Positions 52,208-61,969 of a stretch of 64,000 nt of DNA are shown here, piece by piece. Position 1 is the stretch's first letter; each line of letters begins with the position of its first letter. Both the position numbers and the translations under genes were made by a program. The stretch is from Capronia americana (taxonomy: Eukaryota; Ascomycota; Eurotiomycetes; Chaetothyriales; Herpotrichiellaceae), in NCBI GenBank assembly GCA_016110215.1, contig JADWQD010000004.1:2542001-2606000 (forward strand). The letters are read 5' to 3'. Below the pieces are notes generated by a model that worked only from the letters and a program-made list of their open reading frames with translations, was not told the DNA's origin and did not search any database.

Positions 52208-52968
52208 GGTCGCGGCGAGCTCTAAAGATCGACTTCGATGAGCCCAATCAGACCCAGATATGCGGGATGACTGGAGCGACTAACACTTGTATCGAGATGG
52301 CTGAGCAATCGACGGTACCCGTAAAGCAAGCCCACCGATGTCATAAGTCTCGAGAGTCCACGGACATGAAACCGTCCCGATATCTCGGACGCTGCACCCG
52401 GATTGCGGTTTCTGTTGATCCCAACACTCCACCGTACCGGACGTCGGCCAGTTTGAACCTGTCTCTCATTGCTGCTCTTCTCTTTTACCCTTACTCATTC
52501 GCTTTGCATTTCTCTGCCGAACGCCAAATTTGCCATAGCAACATCCTGAAATTTTTGTTTGTAGGATGACTGAAATTTACAGAATCCATCCATGGCTTTG
52601 ACCACGTTTGTTGCAGCAGGCCCCTTCTCGGACCCGAACTGTGGCACGAATACGACAGGAGGCTAGTGTGGGCTGCAAGCGGTAAGTTTGACTTCGATGG
52701 GTCAGCCAGTAAGCAATCGTCTTCGCCCCCAGCTCCGTTGAATATATGGGTGAGCCTATGAAGGCCACGCATTCATCGGCTACATGCAGCCAAAGTCCGA
52801 CAAACTCCATGACTTTGGCTTTGCCTTGATGCGAGCAGTCCGGATTTATCTTTGGCCCACAGGAGGAACGCAAAGCAACTTCAGAATAGAAATGACCGTT
52901 ACCTTGATCAGGGGACATCACTTAGCCCGCGCCTGGGGGATTCGATTGTCAGCAAGCTCCATACAACC
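52208..52968. other. Divergent promoter, thioesterase / Zn2Cys6 gene
   Basis: 761 bp between divergent start codons. The ORF extension upstream of 52969 lacks any domain. Confidence 0.5.
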
Positions 52969-54288
52969 ATGACAGTGAAGGGCAAATCAGCGCCTACGAA
53001 GCCCACAGGCGGCGTTCCAACCGTTCGCAAACGCAAGGCCCATAAGAAGAGTCGTCTGGGATGCCGCAATTGCAAGCTCAGGAGAATCAAGTGCAATGAG
53101 GCTCGGCCGAATTGCCAACAATGCCTGGGATTCGGGGTCTTATGCAACTATGACCCTAGCATACCGGATCTTCAGCCTTGCTCGGCGGCTTCCAACGTCG
53201 TTCAAATGGATTCCGTGGTAGAAAAATCTCCGCTTGTAACGACTGAACCTGTTCTGGATATGGTGAATGCTGCCTTGCAGGAAGATAGCCTTGGCCCAAG
53301 CTGGAAATCAGGAGTCATGCGATTCGATAACGCTGACCTAGCACGATTGGACAAATTTCAGATGCGGACGGTCCTGACAATCGGCGTCAAACGAGTGGGC
53401 CGACTATTGCAGAAAGAAGTCATCCATCTCGCTTGCACGCATCGGTTTCTTATGCACCTTGTGCAGGCAGTGACAGCTTCCCACGATCGGTATCTCTGCG
53501 GACTTGCCACTGCAAGGCCAGACCGAGCCGAGACGTATCATATGAGCCAAGCTCTAGCAGCCTTCCAAACGATCCTGTCTCGACCGATTCACCATGACGA
53601 CCGCGATGCTTTGATGCTGGCATCTTCCCTCCTCGGAGTCGTAAGCTTCTTCAACCTTGAAGCGTCCACGATCGAGGAAGTCTGGCCACTAGTCGATTCG
53701 GATATGTCGTGGCTCAACCTGAGTGACGGCAAACGGACAGTCTGGAAATTGGCCAAGCCGTTACAACCTTCAAGCCTTTGGCAAAAGGTTGCTCATATCT
53801 ACAATCGAGATTTCACGCCCCCGGCCGAGCTTCCTGAACATGCCCCTTCCATCTTTGACCATCTTATCAGCAACGACCCATCGCAGTCTGCAGCTGCCAA
53901 CCCATATTATAAGACATCACGCGCGCTTGTCCTTCTACTTGATCTCGAGTGCAACGACTCCACCTGGCTGCAATTTCTCGAATTCCTCTGCTGGGTAGAT
54001 CCTCCTTACAAGCTCCTACTCGAGCGACGGGATCCTTGGGCCCTTCTCATTCTGTGTTATTGGTATATGAAAGTGTGCAGAGGCGCTTGGTGGATATCAT
54101 CACGCTGCATCCTCCAGGGTCAAGCGATCTGTCTGTATCTCGAGCGATATCATTCGAATGACGGTCCCATTCAGGCGGGGTTGAGAAGGCCGAGAATGGA
54201 GTTTGAGGCTGCGCAGATGGAGGGCTGGGGTGGTATCTCCTCCATTGTGGCTAGTCCGCAGTCGGCGGGCGGTCAGCAGTGGACGTAG
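52969..54288 (+). CDS. Zn(II)2Cys6 transcription factor
   Basis: A single exon of 439 residues from the ATG at 52969; the frame is open to 52852, but the added N-terminus shows no conservation features. A basic lead (VRKRKAHKKSRLG) precedes the zinc cluster CRNCKLRRIKCNEARPNCQQ followed by CLGFGVLC, giving C-x2-C-x6-C-x6-C-x2-C-x6-C at about residues 32-59. This is the sterol-uptake/Upc2-like subgroup of fungal regulators judged by the KSRLGCRNCKLRRIKCNE start. The body is helical with Leu/Trp-rich segments. Its divergent partner is the thioesterase, so local regulation is possible but unproven. Confidence 0.9.
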   Translation: MTVKGKSAPTKPTGGVPTVRKRKAHKKSRLGCRNCKLRRIKCNEARPNCQQCLGFGVLCNYDPSIPDLQPCSAASNVVQMDSVVEKSPLVTTEPVLDMVNAALQEDSLGPSWKSGVMRFDNADLARLDKFQMRTVLTIGVKRVGRLLQKEVIHLACTHRFLMHLVQAVTASHDRYLCGLATARPDRAETYHMSQALAAFQTILSRPIHHDDRDALMLASSLLGVVSFFNLEASTIEEVWPLVDSDMSWLNLSDGKRTVWKLAKPLQPSSLWQKVAHIYNRDFTPPAELPEHAPSIFDHLISNDPSQSAAANPYYKTSRALVLLLDLECNDSTWLQFLEFLCWVDPPYKLLLERRDPWALLILCYWYMKVCRGAWWISSRCILQGQAICLYLERYHSNDGPIQAGLRRPRMEFEAAQMEGWGGISSIVASPQSAGGQQWT

Positions 54289-54623
54289 TGTCAACATCTA
54301 GCCCAATGCGCGCCTCATCGGCACACACAATATCCCATGTAATAGTCATGCTCGATGATTGCCAAAGATTACAGTTTAGAAGAATGAGTGAATTGAAGTT
54401 TGGCTCTCAGCCTCGTGGCTCGTGGCAAGGCTGTCATATATCTTGGCATTTTTGCGCTGTTTTTCTCTCATCATTCTGCCTGATCAGACATCACTCTCCC
54501 TTCTCTTCACTTCGTAGTCATTCCCATCATTAGGGAGCGACGCGACGTAATGATAGACCGATAGCAATATCTAATTGCCTGGGTCTCGCAGTTGCGCAGC
54601 CTTTCTACGCAAAGTCCATCAAG
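54289..54623. other. Intergenic, upstream of TFB2
   Basis: 335 bp between tandem genes; includes the TFB2 promoter. Nothing specific seen. Confidence 0.5.
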
Positions 54624-56168
54624 ATGGCGGACACGACTCTCCAATCGTGGGAATACCTCGAAACACTCCCAGGCACCCAGTTCTACCGGCTGTACAGATC
54701 CCCCTCCTCGGCTCTGGCAATATTTCGAAAGCGACTCTCGGCACTGGCAAAGTCGTTCGTTATGATGCTGCTGTACATGCCTCGGCCCATGTCCGTGAAA
54801 CAGCTGGAACTTTTTGTCAAGGAAGGGAGCCGTGGTGAACGTGAACATGCCTTGGATTTACTGCACCGCTACCACATTTTCCGAGATGTCACGTTTGATT
54901 CGACAAAGGCGTATGCCCTGACTCCAGACTTTGCAAAGTCACTGCGACGGGCTCTGACTGGTGCCGGGGATAATCGGTCGTTTGGACAACTGGCGAAGGT
55001 GCCTGAGCGAGACCGAATCAGCATTTCAGAGCTGGACGAATATTCCCGCCAAAGATGGGAAGGCATACTAGGCTACATGGTCGGTTCATCGGCCATTCCG
55101 CTTCTGGAGAACGAACATTCGGCGGCCATAGATCCTGCCCCCGGTGTCATTGAGCTTCTGAAGGCAGGGCATCTTATTGAGGTGTCTGGCACCTACAGTC
55201 GCGGCGGCACCGCCAAGATCACCAAGGAAGGGTTTGCATTCGTGCTGCAAGACATAAACACGCAGGTGTGGGCGCTGTTGTTCCTCTACGTCGACAACGC
55301 GGAGCTTCTCGAGATGGACAAAGTCGACGTCCTGTCATTCCTGTTCCTTATCTCGTCATTAGAGCTGGGCGTTACATATTCCACCTCCACACTCGACAAC
55401 ACCCAGCATCGAATCCTTTCCGACCTTGTCTCTCTAGGTCTCGTTTACCAACCCGCCATCGACGACAAAGGCACACCAGCGAACTACTTCTACCCGACCC
55501 GCCTGGCCACCACCCTCACCTCCGACTCGGCAACAACCCTGTCGACCACAAACACCCAGATCGGCACCTCACTCTCTCAGCCCACCACAAACACCTCCGC
55601 GGCCAACTCTAGCGGAACGCTAAAGGGCTTTATCATCGTGGAGACCAACTACCGCGTCTACGCGTATACCTCATCCCCGCTCCAAATCGCGCTGCTCAGC
55701 CTCTTCATCAACCTCCGCTCTCGGCACCCCAACCTCGTCACCGGCAAAATGTCCAAATCCAGCGTCCAACGTGCCGTCCATGCCGGCATCACCGCCGAGC
55801 AAATCATCTCCTACCTGACTTCGCACGCCCATCCCCAAATGCGCCGCCACGCCGCCGCGGAACAAGCCGCGCTCCAGGCGCGGGGGATCCAGACGACGGA
55901 ACAAATCGCGCGGAGCGTGCCCATCTTGCCGGCCACCATCCTCGACCAGATCCACCTGTGGCAGCTTGAGCGGGACCGGATGACGACCACGCCGGGCTTC
56001 TTGTTCCGGGACTTTAGCACCCACGCCGAGTATGAAGGGGTGGTGAGATACGCGGACGAGACGGGGGTTTTGGTCTGGAAGGACGATGCGAAGAGGTTAT
56101 TCTTCGTGACGAGGCTAGAGGGCGTAAGGGGATATCTTGCTGAGAGGAGGAACGCGGCAAATGGATAG
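54624..56168 (+). CDS. TFB2: General transcription and DNA repair factor TFIIH subunit Tfb2 (p52)
   Basis: A single exon of 514 residues. The N-terminus SWEYLETLPGTQFYRLYRSP and the winged-helix-like FVMMLLYMPRPMSVKQLELFV match the Tfb2 family. The middle contains EGFAFVLQDINTQVWALLFLYV and LSFLFLISSLELGVTYS. The C-terminus, GFIIVETNYRVYAYTSSPLQIALLSLFINL followed by LPATILDQIHLWQLERDRM, is the region that stimulates the Ssl2/XPB ATPase and binds Tfb5. Length and order are as in yeast Tfb2 (513 residues). It acts in the nucleus in RNA polymerase II initiation and nucleotide excision repair. Confidence 0.97.
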   Translation: MADTTLQSWEYLETLPGTQFYRLYRSPSSALAIFRKRLSALAKSFVMMLLYMPRPMSVKQLELFVKEGSRGEREHALDLLHRYHIFRDVTFDSTKAYALTPDFAKSLRRALTGAGDNRSFGQLAKVPERDRISISELDEYSRQRWEGILGYMVGSSAIPLLENEHSAAIDPAPGVIELLKAGHLIEVSGTYSRGGTAKITKEGFAFVLQDINTQVWALLFLYVDNAELLEMDKVDVLSFLFLISSLELGVTYSTSTLDNTQHRILSDLVSLGLVYQPAIDDKGTPANYFYPTRLATTLTSDSATTLSTTNTQIGTSLSQPTTNTSAANSSGTLKGFIIVETNYRVYAYTSSPLQIALLSLFINLRSRHPNLVTGKMSKSSVQRAVHAGITAEQIISYLTSHAHPQMRRHAAAEQAALQARGIQTTEQIARSVPILPATILDQIHLWQLERDRMTTTPGFLFRDFSTHAEYEGVVRYADETGVLVWKDDAKRLFFVTRLEGVRGYLAERRNAANG

Positions 56169-57170
56169 GTAAAGGCGTTCATGACGCGAGCGATGGTCAG
56201 GCGTTCCTGGGTGTGAATGGTTCTAGGATACCGAGTTGGCGGCGTGCAGGGTAACAAGCAATCACGGAAAAAAAGAGATTGTAATCTGAGCTAGTACTAA
56301 TGCTGGTACTAGATCTCCAGAAGATTGAGAATATCCCACATTTATTGAATAGCTGGGTATGACCGGGAGACATTCGCCAGCTTTGATACCACCTCATACT
56401 ACGGTATGTACTCCATGCCATGTTTTGCCACGCATTTCACCAATGCTGAGCAGAGCGCGTCCTATTTGGGGAGTACAATCGTCGAAACAAGCTCACGATA
56501 TAGGAACGATGATACAGCAATCAGAAGAATGCTGAAGTTCGGTCAGGAGCAGGAACATCATCTAATGCTTTATGAGCCGTCGCCCATCACTTGGTTGGCA
56601 GTATCCAGGTCCCAATATCTCAGAACCGTACCGGCAACAATATCCAGTGCTGAAGTGAACAACAAGTGTTCTTTGGGGACATGCCACATGCCATACGAGG
56701 GACTTATGTATTTGCGTTTGTTCATGTGTTTTCCTCACGGTGTTCTGCTCGCCATTATCTCCGGAGGGCTAGAAGGTGGAATGAGCACGGTACGATACGA
56801 TACGATATGAACGCGACAGATAGACAAGGATATAACATGATCAGATAGAAGTGAAGTAGCCTCACCGCCTAGAATATAAAATCAAATCAAACCGCCGTTA
56901 CCATCGCTCTGCCCATCGCTCTGCCCATCGCTTGGATCTCATCCATCGCTTTCTATTGGGTCACATCGCATTGTTGGATGTCACAGTGAACAAAGACCTC
57001 GCCAACCAGCCGGCTGCAACACAACGCAACGCAACGCAACACAACACGAAGTAATGAATATGATATAACGCATCATCCAGCGGGATAGGTGTACTTAAAT
57101 GGCGCGGGCGAACTTTAGCAACATATAGGTAAGATATGGGGATGAGCCGTGTTATATAACATTGATATCA

Positions 57171-57253
57171 TCGTGAACTTGGTGTCGTTGTCGTGAACTT
57201 GGTTGTCGTTGTCGTGAACTTGGTTGTCGTTGTCGTGAACTTGGTTGTCGTTG
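57171..57253. repeat. 21-bp minisatellite, about four copies
   Basis: The unit TCGTGAACTTGGTTGTCGTTG occurs three times exactly (57191-57253) after a first 20-bp copy lacking one T; a decayed partial copy (TCGCGAACTG) follows. The unit length is a multiple of three, but the array lies outside any supported CDS. Confidence 0.93.
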
Positions 57254-57689
57254 TCGCGAACTGACCGTCATCACGCTGTCATCACGCCGTCATACTGTTA
57301 ATGTTGGTCAATGTTGCCAATGTTGTTCGGACTGCGTGGACTTCGCATCCAATCCATCTCACGTCTGTCTCGGCGTCTTCCCATTGTTATGCCCCGGTTC
57401 CCTCTCAGTGACTAATTGTCCGGTTGTCGTTGCGGCTGGAGATCGTTGTGTTCCTCTCATCTCTGCCTAGTAGATTTCATGGGATGTGCGCCTTTGCACA
57501 TCGCCATCTACCTTGCCATCGTTGTCGCCATCGCCAGCCTTAGCCGTCCGCTTATATGCGGTTCGAGCCGGGGACTATGAAATCATCATCCATTTCCTAC
57601 GTCCACGTACCCCGCCCCTTAACATCAGAGCCTCGTACTGAGAATCCAGCATTTTTGTGTACATTTCGGTGTGTTCCATGTCCTCTGTT

Positions 57690-57752
57690 TGTCTGTGTGT
57701 GTCTGTGTTTCTCTGTGTGTCTGTGTTTCTCTATGTGTCTGTGTGTATTTCT
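57690..57752. repeat. GT/CT-rich imperfect tandem repeat
   Basis: About three imperfect copies of a unit close to TCTGTGTGTCTGTGTTTC. Confidence 0.8.
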
Positions 57753-58720
57753 TTATCTTGTCCTTGTATCCATTCCGTCCTTTGGCCTGCCACTGCCCGT
57801 GCCCTAGTACCCGTGGATTGATATTGATATGAACACCGATATGGATCTGCTACCAGTAGGCACTGCCTGCTGCACTCAGCTCGGCCGGGTGGAGAGACTT
57901 GGCCCTAACCTCCCGGACGCTGGCACTGGCGCTGGCATCGGGCGTGACTCGAGTCGAGGACATGCGTGTTTCCCCATTCTGGAGATGGAATCATATTCTG
58001 GTCCTCCCGTGGGGCGAATGTTTGGACGGCATAAACAACAGAGGCACAATCAAGCCGACACGTATTGTAGGGAAGGAGGATGAATTGTCCTCAATAATGC
58101 TGAACTGGTAATCGTTGTCCTACTCCCATTCACATCAATCCGGTCGGGCAGAAGACAATATATGCTCGCTTGTCCGCAGTCCATCAAGTAAGTGGCCACT
58201 GTTCTGCACAGCGAGGGAGAAAGATAGACAGACACTTGCGTCGTCCCAGACGATCAATCAGGAACCTCACTGTCGCGATGGCCGCCATCGACGACTAAGC
58301 GGCCGGCCAAACGTGGCATAGTCTTTTCAAACATGCAGGACAGCTGCTTAGTCGGTTGTTGTTATTGTTGTTTTCTTTCACTGAACTGAACTGCTGAACG
58401 CTGAACAGTCACTTCACCCTCTTGGATATCTCCTTCTCGTTCTCGTGCTTGTCCTTCGATCTTGTGAACGATTTCCCTCCCGATCGTTAGACGCCGTCCG
58501 TGCAGAATACAACTGTCCTGAGAAGTGACACCGTCGAGCTGGTATCACGTCCTGAAGGCGCATAAATCCTCCAAATTTGTCCCTGGTGATATCGGGTGGT
58601 TCAGTCTTTTCTTCTTTCACGCGTCGCCCTTTTGCCTGGTCGACTTCCACAGAAATCAAACGATAACGAGACAGCGTCGAGTCTCTACCCTCGAGGCCCA
58701 CACTCCTTATCAACTCCACG

Positions 58721-60496
58721 ATGGTGCGCAACAATACCAAGAGACCGGGGTCAGCAATGACGAATACTCCTTCTTCCTCCGAAACCCCAAGAAAGCGACA
58801 GCGTATTTCAACTTCACCGGCTCTGCCTACACGCACTCAGCCAGCCCGTAGAGCCAGGACACAACAGAGTGAGAGGGAAGCCGCACGGCAGCGCGCAGTC
58901 CACCTCATCCTCCGCTTTCAAGCTGATCCACCGGAGACCTCGCCAGAACCACAGCCTGAGACTCCCTCCGTGAGGCCCAGCATTGTGCTCCACCACAACG
59001 TGCGTCCCCAATGGCAGCACCTACCTTTCGAAACGCCGGAACAAATCTCGCTGAAGATCGCCATCAATGCGCACGAGAACGAGTCTGATATCGTCTACTA
59101 TGTTCCCCAGTCAGATACTCAGGACCACACTTCTCCATGGACGCGTGACACCGCTGTGTATCTCGGACTGCCGCACAGAGCCGCAGTCGCCACACGAACA
59201 GAGGTAGACGACCTGAAGACACACTTGATGCTCTTCGGCGCAGACATGGAAGACGCTCTGAAGCATAAGGCAAGATATCAATCGCTGCAATACCTAGGGG
59301 AAGACTCATCAACGGCAAACTGGTACTATTCGCTCATGGGAATGTGGGGACGAAGCTTAGAGACCACGCTTTTGATCAAGAACCCCTTCGACAAGTCACA
59401 GCACGAGTTTCCCATCCCGTCAGTCATGGACCTGGAAGCACATCGGATGAGAAATCTCGTGGAGATGATCAAGGACGACTTCAAGAAGAAATCTGGCCTG
59501 TCGATGCCTGAGGTGCAGGACATCTTCTTGAAGAGAACCAAGGTCATGATCGTCTCGTGCTGTCCCACTGCCGATACAACGACCGACAAGGCCACTCGGG
59601 ACTTTGAGCAGAGCGTGCATCAGAAATGGGTCGAACAAATGCAGTTCCCCAAGGAGAATGTGCGGTTCTTGAACCGATCGGAGGCCTGCGCACGCTATCA
59701 CGGGGCAAACCAGTTGCGAGCACAGCTGGCGTTGGCGTCCAAGAGCGACAACCCGGCACAGTTCTTCACAAAGAACTTCCATCGCACGGCCGTTGTCGTC
59801 TTGGATGTCGACGCCTGCTACACCGGTGTCTGCACGACCTTGGTGGAGGCGCAGCACGCTCGCTGCTCGATCAAGGCCAATAGCGCCAGATCGGTCAACA
59901 GCGACCAAGGGCGGATCGGGCTGAAGAAGCCCGTGAGAGACATGCTCGAACGGGTGCACGGGCGCGTCATCAGCGCGGCGGCGGCCGAGTCTAACAAGAC
60001 GTACGAGGAGGTGCTTCGGGGCTTGGTCGATGATTTCGGGATGGCTCTTGACTTCTTCGAGGCCAAGAGCAGCGACTTGGTACTCTTGTTCCGCGAGGGC
60101 ATCCCCCTCACGGCCGTCGCTCGCCAGGTTGTCGTGTCTCGAGCTGACGTGGAAGCCGTTGTGAAGGGTTGGCTGGTGCCCATCGTCGCCCTTGCCAAGG
60201 AGCAGCTTCTGGCCCTGGAGCGTGCGTTTGTTGCCTGCGGGCGTCAGAACATCCGACTGCAAGTCCTCATGACGGGGTTTTGGACGCAATCGCCATGCAT
60301 CACGACGGTCTTTGCGGCTGCTCTTCGCAGTGAAGGCCTCCCTCCTACGGTCCCGATCATGTTGGACACATCCATAGACAACTCGGCATCTGCTGCGTTG
60401 GGGGCCTTGTGGTCAATGACCACCAACAGCGACGGTTGCTGGGAGGACGAAGTGACGAAGCAGGTGCCGGCGCAGGCGACGAGCGGTTCCGGCTGA
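58721..60496 (+). CDS. Diverged Hsp70/actin-like ATPase-fold protein
   Basis: A single exon of 591 residues. The N-terminal 60 or so residues are basic and Ser/Pro-rich with an NLS-like TPRKRQRIS. The body follows the layout of fungal Hsp70-like proteins: VMIVSCCPTAD (normally a VTVPA strand), ENVRFLNRSEACARYHG (normally EPEAAA), TAVVVLDVDACYTGVCTTLVEA (normally a DxGGGTxD phosphate loop) and LQVLMTGFWTQSPCITTVF (normally GGFGxSxxL). Each nucleotide-contacting Gly cluster is degraded, and no N-terminal DFGTT phosphate-1 loop is visible. It is therefore probably a non-ATP-binding derivative. The assignment is by spacing and partial motif match only. Confidence 0.6.
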   Translation: MVRNNTKRPGSAMTNTPSSSETPRKRQRISTSPALPTRTQPARRARTQQSEREAARQRAVHLILRFQADPPETSPEPQPETPSVRPSIVLHHNVRPQWQHLPFETPEQISLKIAINAHENESDIVYYVPQSDTQDHTSPWTRDTAVYLGLPHRAAVATRTEVDDLKTHLMLFGADMEDALKHKARYQSLQYLGEDSSTANWYYSLMGMWGRSLETTLLIKNPFDKSQHEFPIPSVMDLEAHRMRNLVEMIKDDFKKKSGLSMPEVQDIFLKRTKVMIVSCCPTADTTTDKATRDFEQSVHQKWVEQMQFPKENVRFLNRSEACARYHGANQLRAQLALASKSDNPAQFFTKNFHRTAVVVLDVDACYTGVCTTLVEAQHARCSIKANSARSVNSDQGRIGLKKPVRDMLERVHGRVISAAAAESNKTYEEVLRGLVDDFGMALDFFEAKSSDLVLLFREGIPLTAVARQVVVSRADVEAVVKGWLVPIVALAKEQLLALERAFVACGRQNIRLQVLMTGFWTQSPCITTVFAAALRSEGLPPTVPIMLDTSIDNSASAALGALWSMTTNSDGCWEDEVTKQVPAQATSGSG

Positions 60497-61969
60497 ATCG
60501 GACGCTCCCGGCGCTTCAATGGCAATGAACACGCGCGAAGCTGCTGGTGGTGTGAATTAGGCGACCCTTGTGTGAAGAGGGCGAGCCACCTTGAACGCAC
60601 ATTTGCCTTTCCAAGTCATCTGTTGCTGCCGGGGTCAAAGGAAACAAGAATGGTCCGAGGGGGCCCTCGCTCACCGGTCAATGCATAGGCCCACGGATCT
60701 CCCAGGGATACTGCTTGTGTACAAAATTCATTATGGCGGGTAGCATCAAAGTCTCTCACGTCTTGCCTCGACGGGCAGGTTGAACCAGCAGTCCAATCAA
60801 TCAACTGACTTCCCTACTGCTCCCGTCCTTGCTCGTTCATTAGCCCATGTGTCTGAGCGCCTTCTCCATGCCGATGGACTGTTCCGAACTGGTGTTCAAT
60901 GACTCCTTCGTTTCGAGAGCCGCGTACGCACGCAAGGCTCGCGGAACTCGGTCCCATGATCTGCATGTCCTTGCACAGAACCTATTCGAATCTTGCTGCT
61001 TTTCCACCGCTCGGGCTTCACTCAAGCACGCGATCGTCCTTCATCTTCGAATCAAAAGGCATTCGGGCTTCAGGAAGTCACCGAAAAGACGGGGTATCTG
61101 ACCCTTTAAGTAGCCTGACGCGGTCCAGGTCGAAAAGTAAGCACTTAAAATCAGCAAGGCCAAGGCATCCTGGAACTGGGCCGGGAATTTACGTGACTTC
61201 GAAACGAACACGGCCGCCTTCACGGAACGCAGACGGTTTGCCATGTTGGGATAACGTGGACGGACCATCGCCTCGGTCATCGACCTCGCGATCTGGCCGC
61301 GGATGATCGTCGCCGAGTAACTTCTAACTGGTCTTAGTAGCACGTATGGGGGGCCTGTCGCTTGCCAGGTGGCACGGAATGGGTTGGGCCAGTTAGTGCT
61401 TAGCCAAGCGGTTGCAAACTATCTCGAGGCCAATTTCGCAATACTTGGGGCCGGAGGATATGCTTGCCTAGTTCTTAAGTATCCGGGCAGAGCACAGAGT
61501 CCAATACGAATACAGTAAGAGAGTGGAACATACACTGCACTGTTCCAAGTACGATATGAACCGGAGGGATCAACTGGAAACCCCAGGTTCGTGAACGAAG
61601 TTGGCTACACTTCCTGTAGAAGTGGCTCTAGCTGTGACTATATAAACAGGTAGTTTTCCGGAGGAGGAAAGTCTGGGCATTGGCAGTGTTGCAGAGTGTT
61701 GCAAGTCCCTTGTCGGCTTGAGAGGAGGTCCATCGACGACGAGCGCATCTCGCGCCTCACCCGGCTGGCGTCGCTTTTAAACACCGCTCATCCCCTGCGG
61801 TCTCGACGGCCTACTCCTGCTTCAACCATATTTTGATCGCAATATCACCCGATCCGTCCTGTAACTATCTTCAAATTCAGCTTTGGACATATTGTTCTCC
61901 ATTTCCGTGTTGGCTCTTACCCTGGGGCTGGTTCCTTCCGTGCTTAGCCACCACCGTTCTACATCTCAC
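60497..61969. other. Intergenic region between convergent genes
   Basis: 1.47 kb between two 3' ends. ORFs of up to 135 codons (60847-61343) have no domain. No repeat or RNA gene recognised. Confidence 0.5.

Larger units (their letters stand above)
56169..58720. other. 2.55-kb intergenic region with tandem repeats
   Basis: Between two tandem genes. It contains a 12-bp repeat near 56895-56935, a 21-bp minisatellite at 57171-57253 and a GT-rich repeat at about 57690-57752. ORFs at 56406-56810 and 57829-58083 have no domain. Confidence 0.6.

Noticed and set aside
52852..52968. Upstream in-frame ATG extending the Zn2Cys6 protein by 39 residues
   Set aside because: The extension has no recognisable features and lies in the divergent promoter; the ATG at 52969 places the zinc cluster normally.
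60847..61343. Plus- and minus-strand ORFs in the 60.5-62 kb gap
   Set aside because: No domain or splice support, and mutually overlapping.
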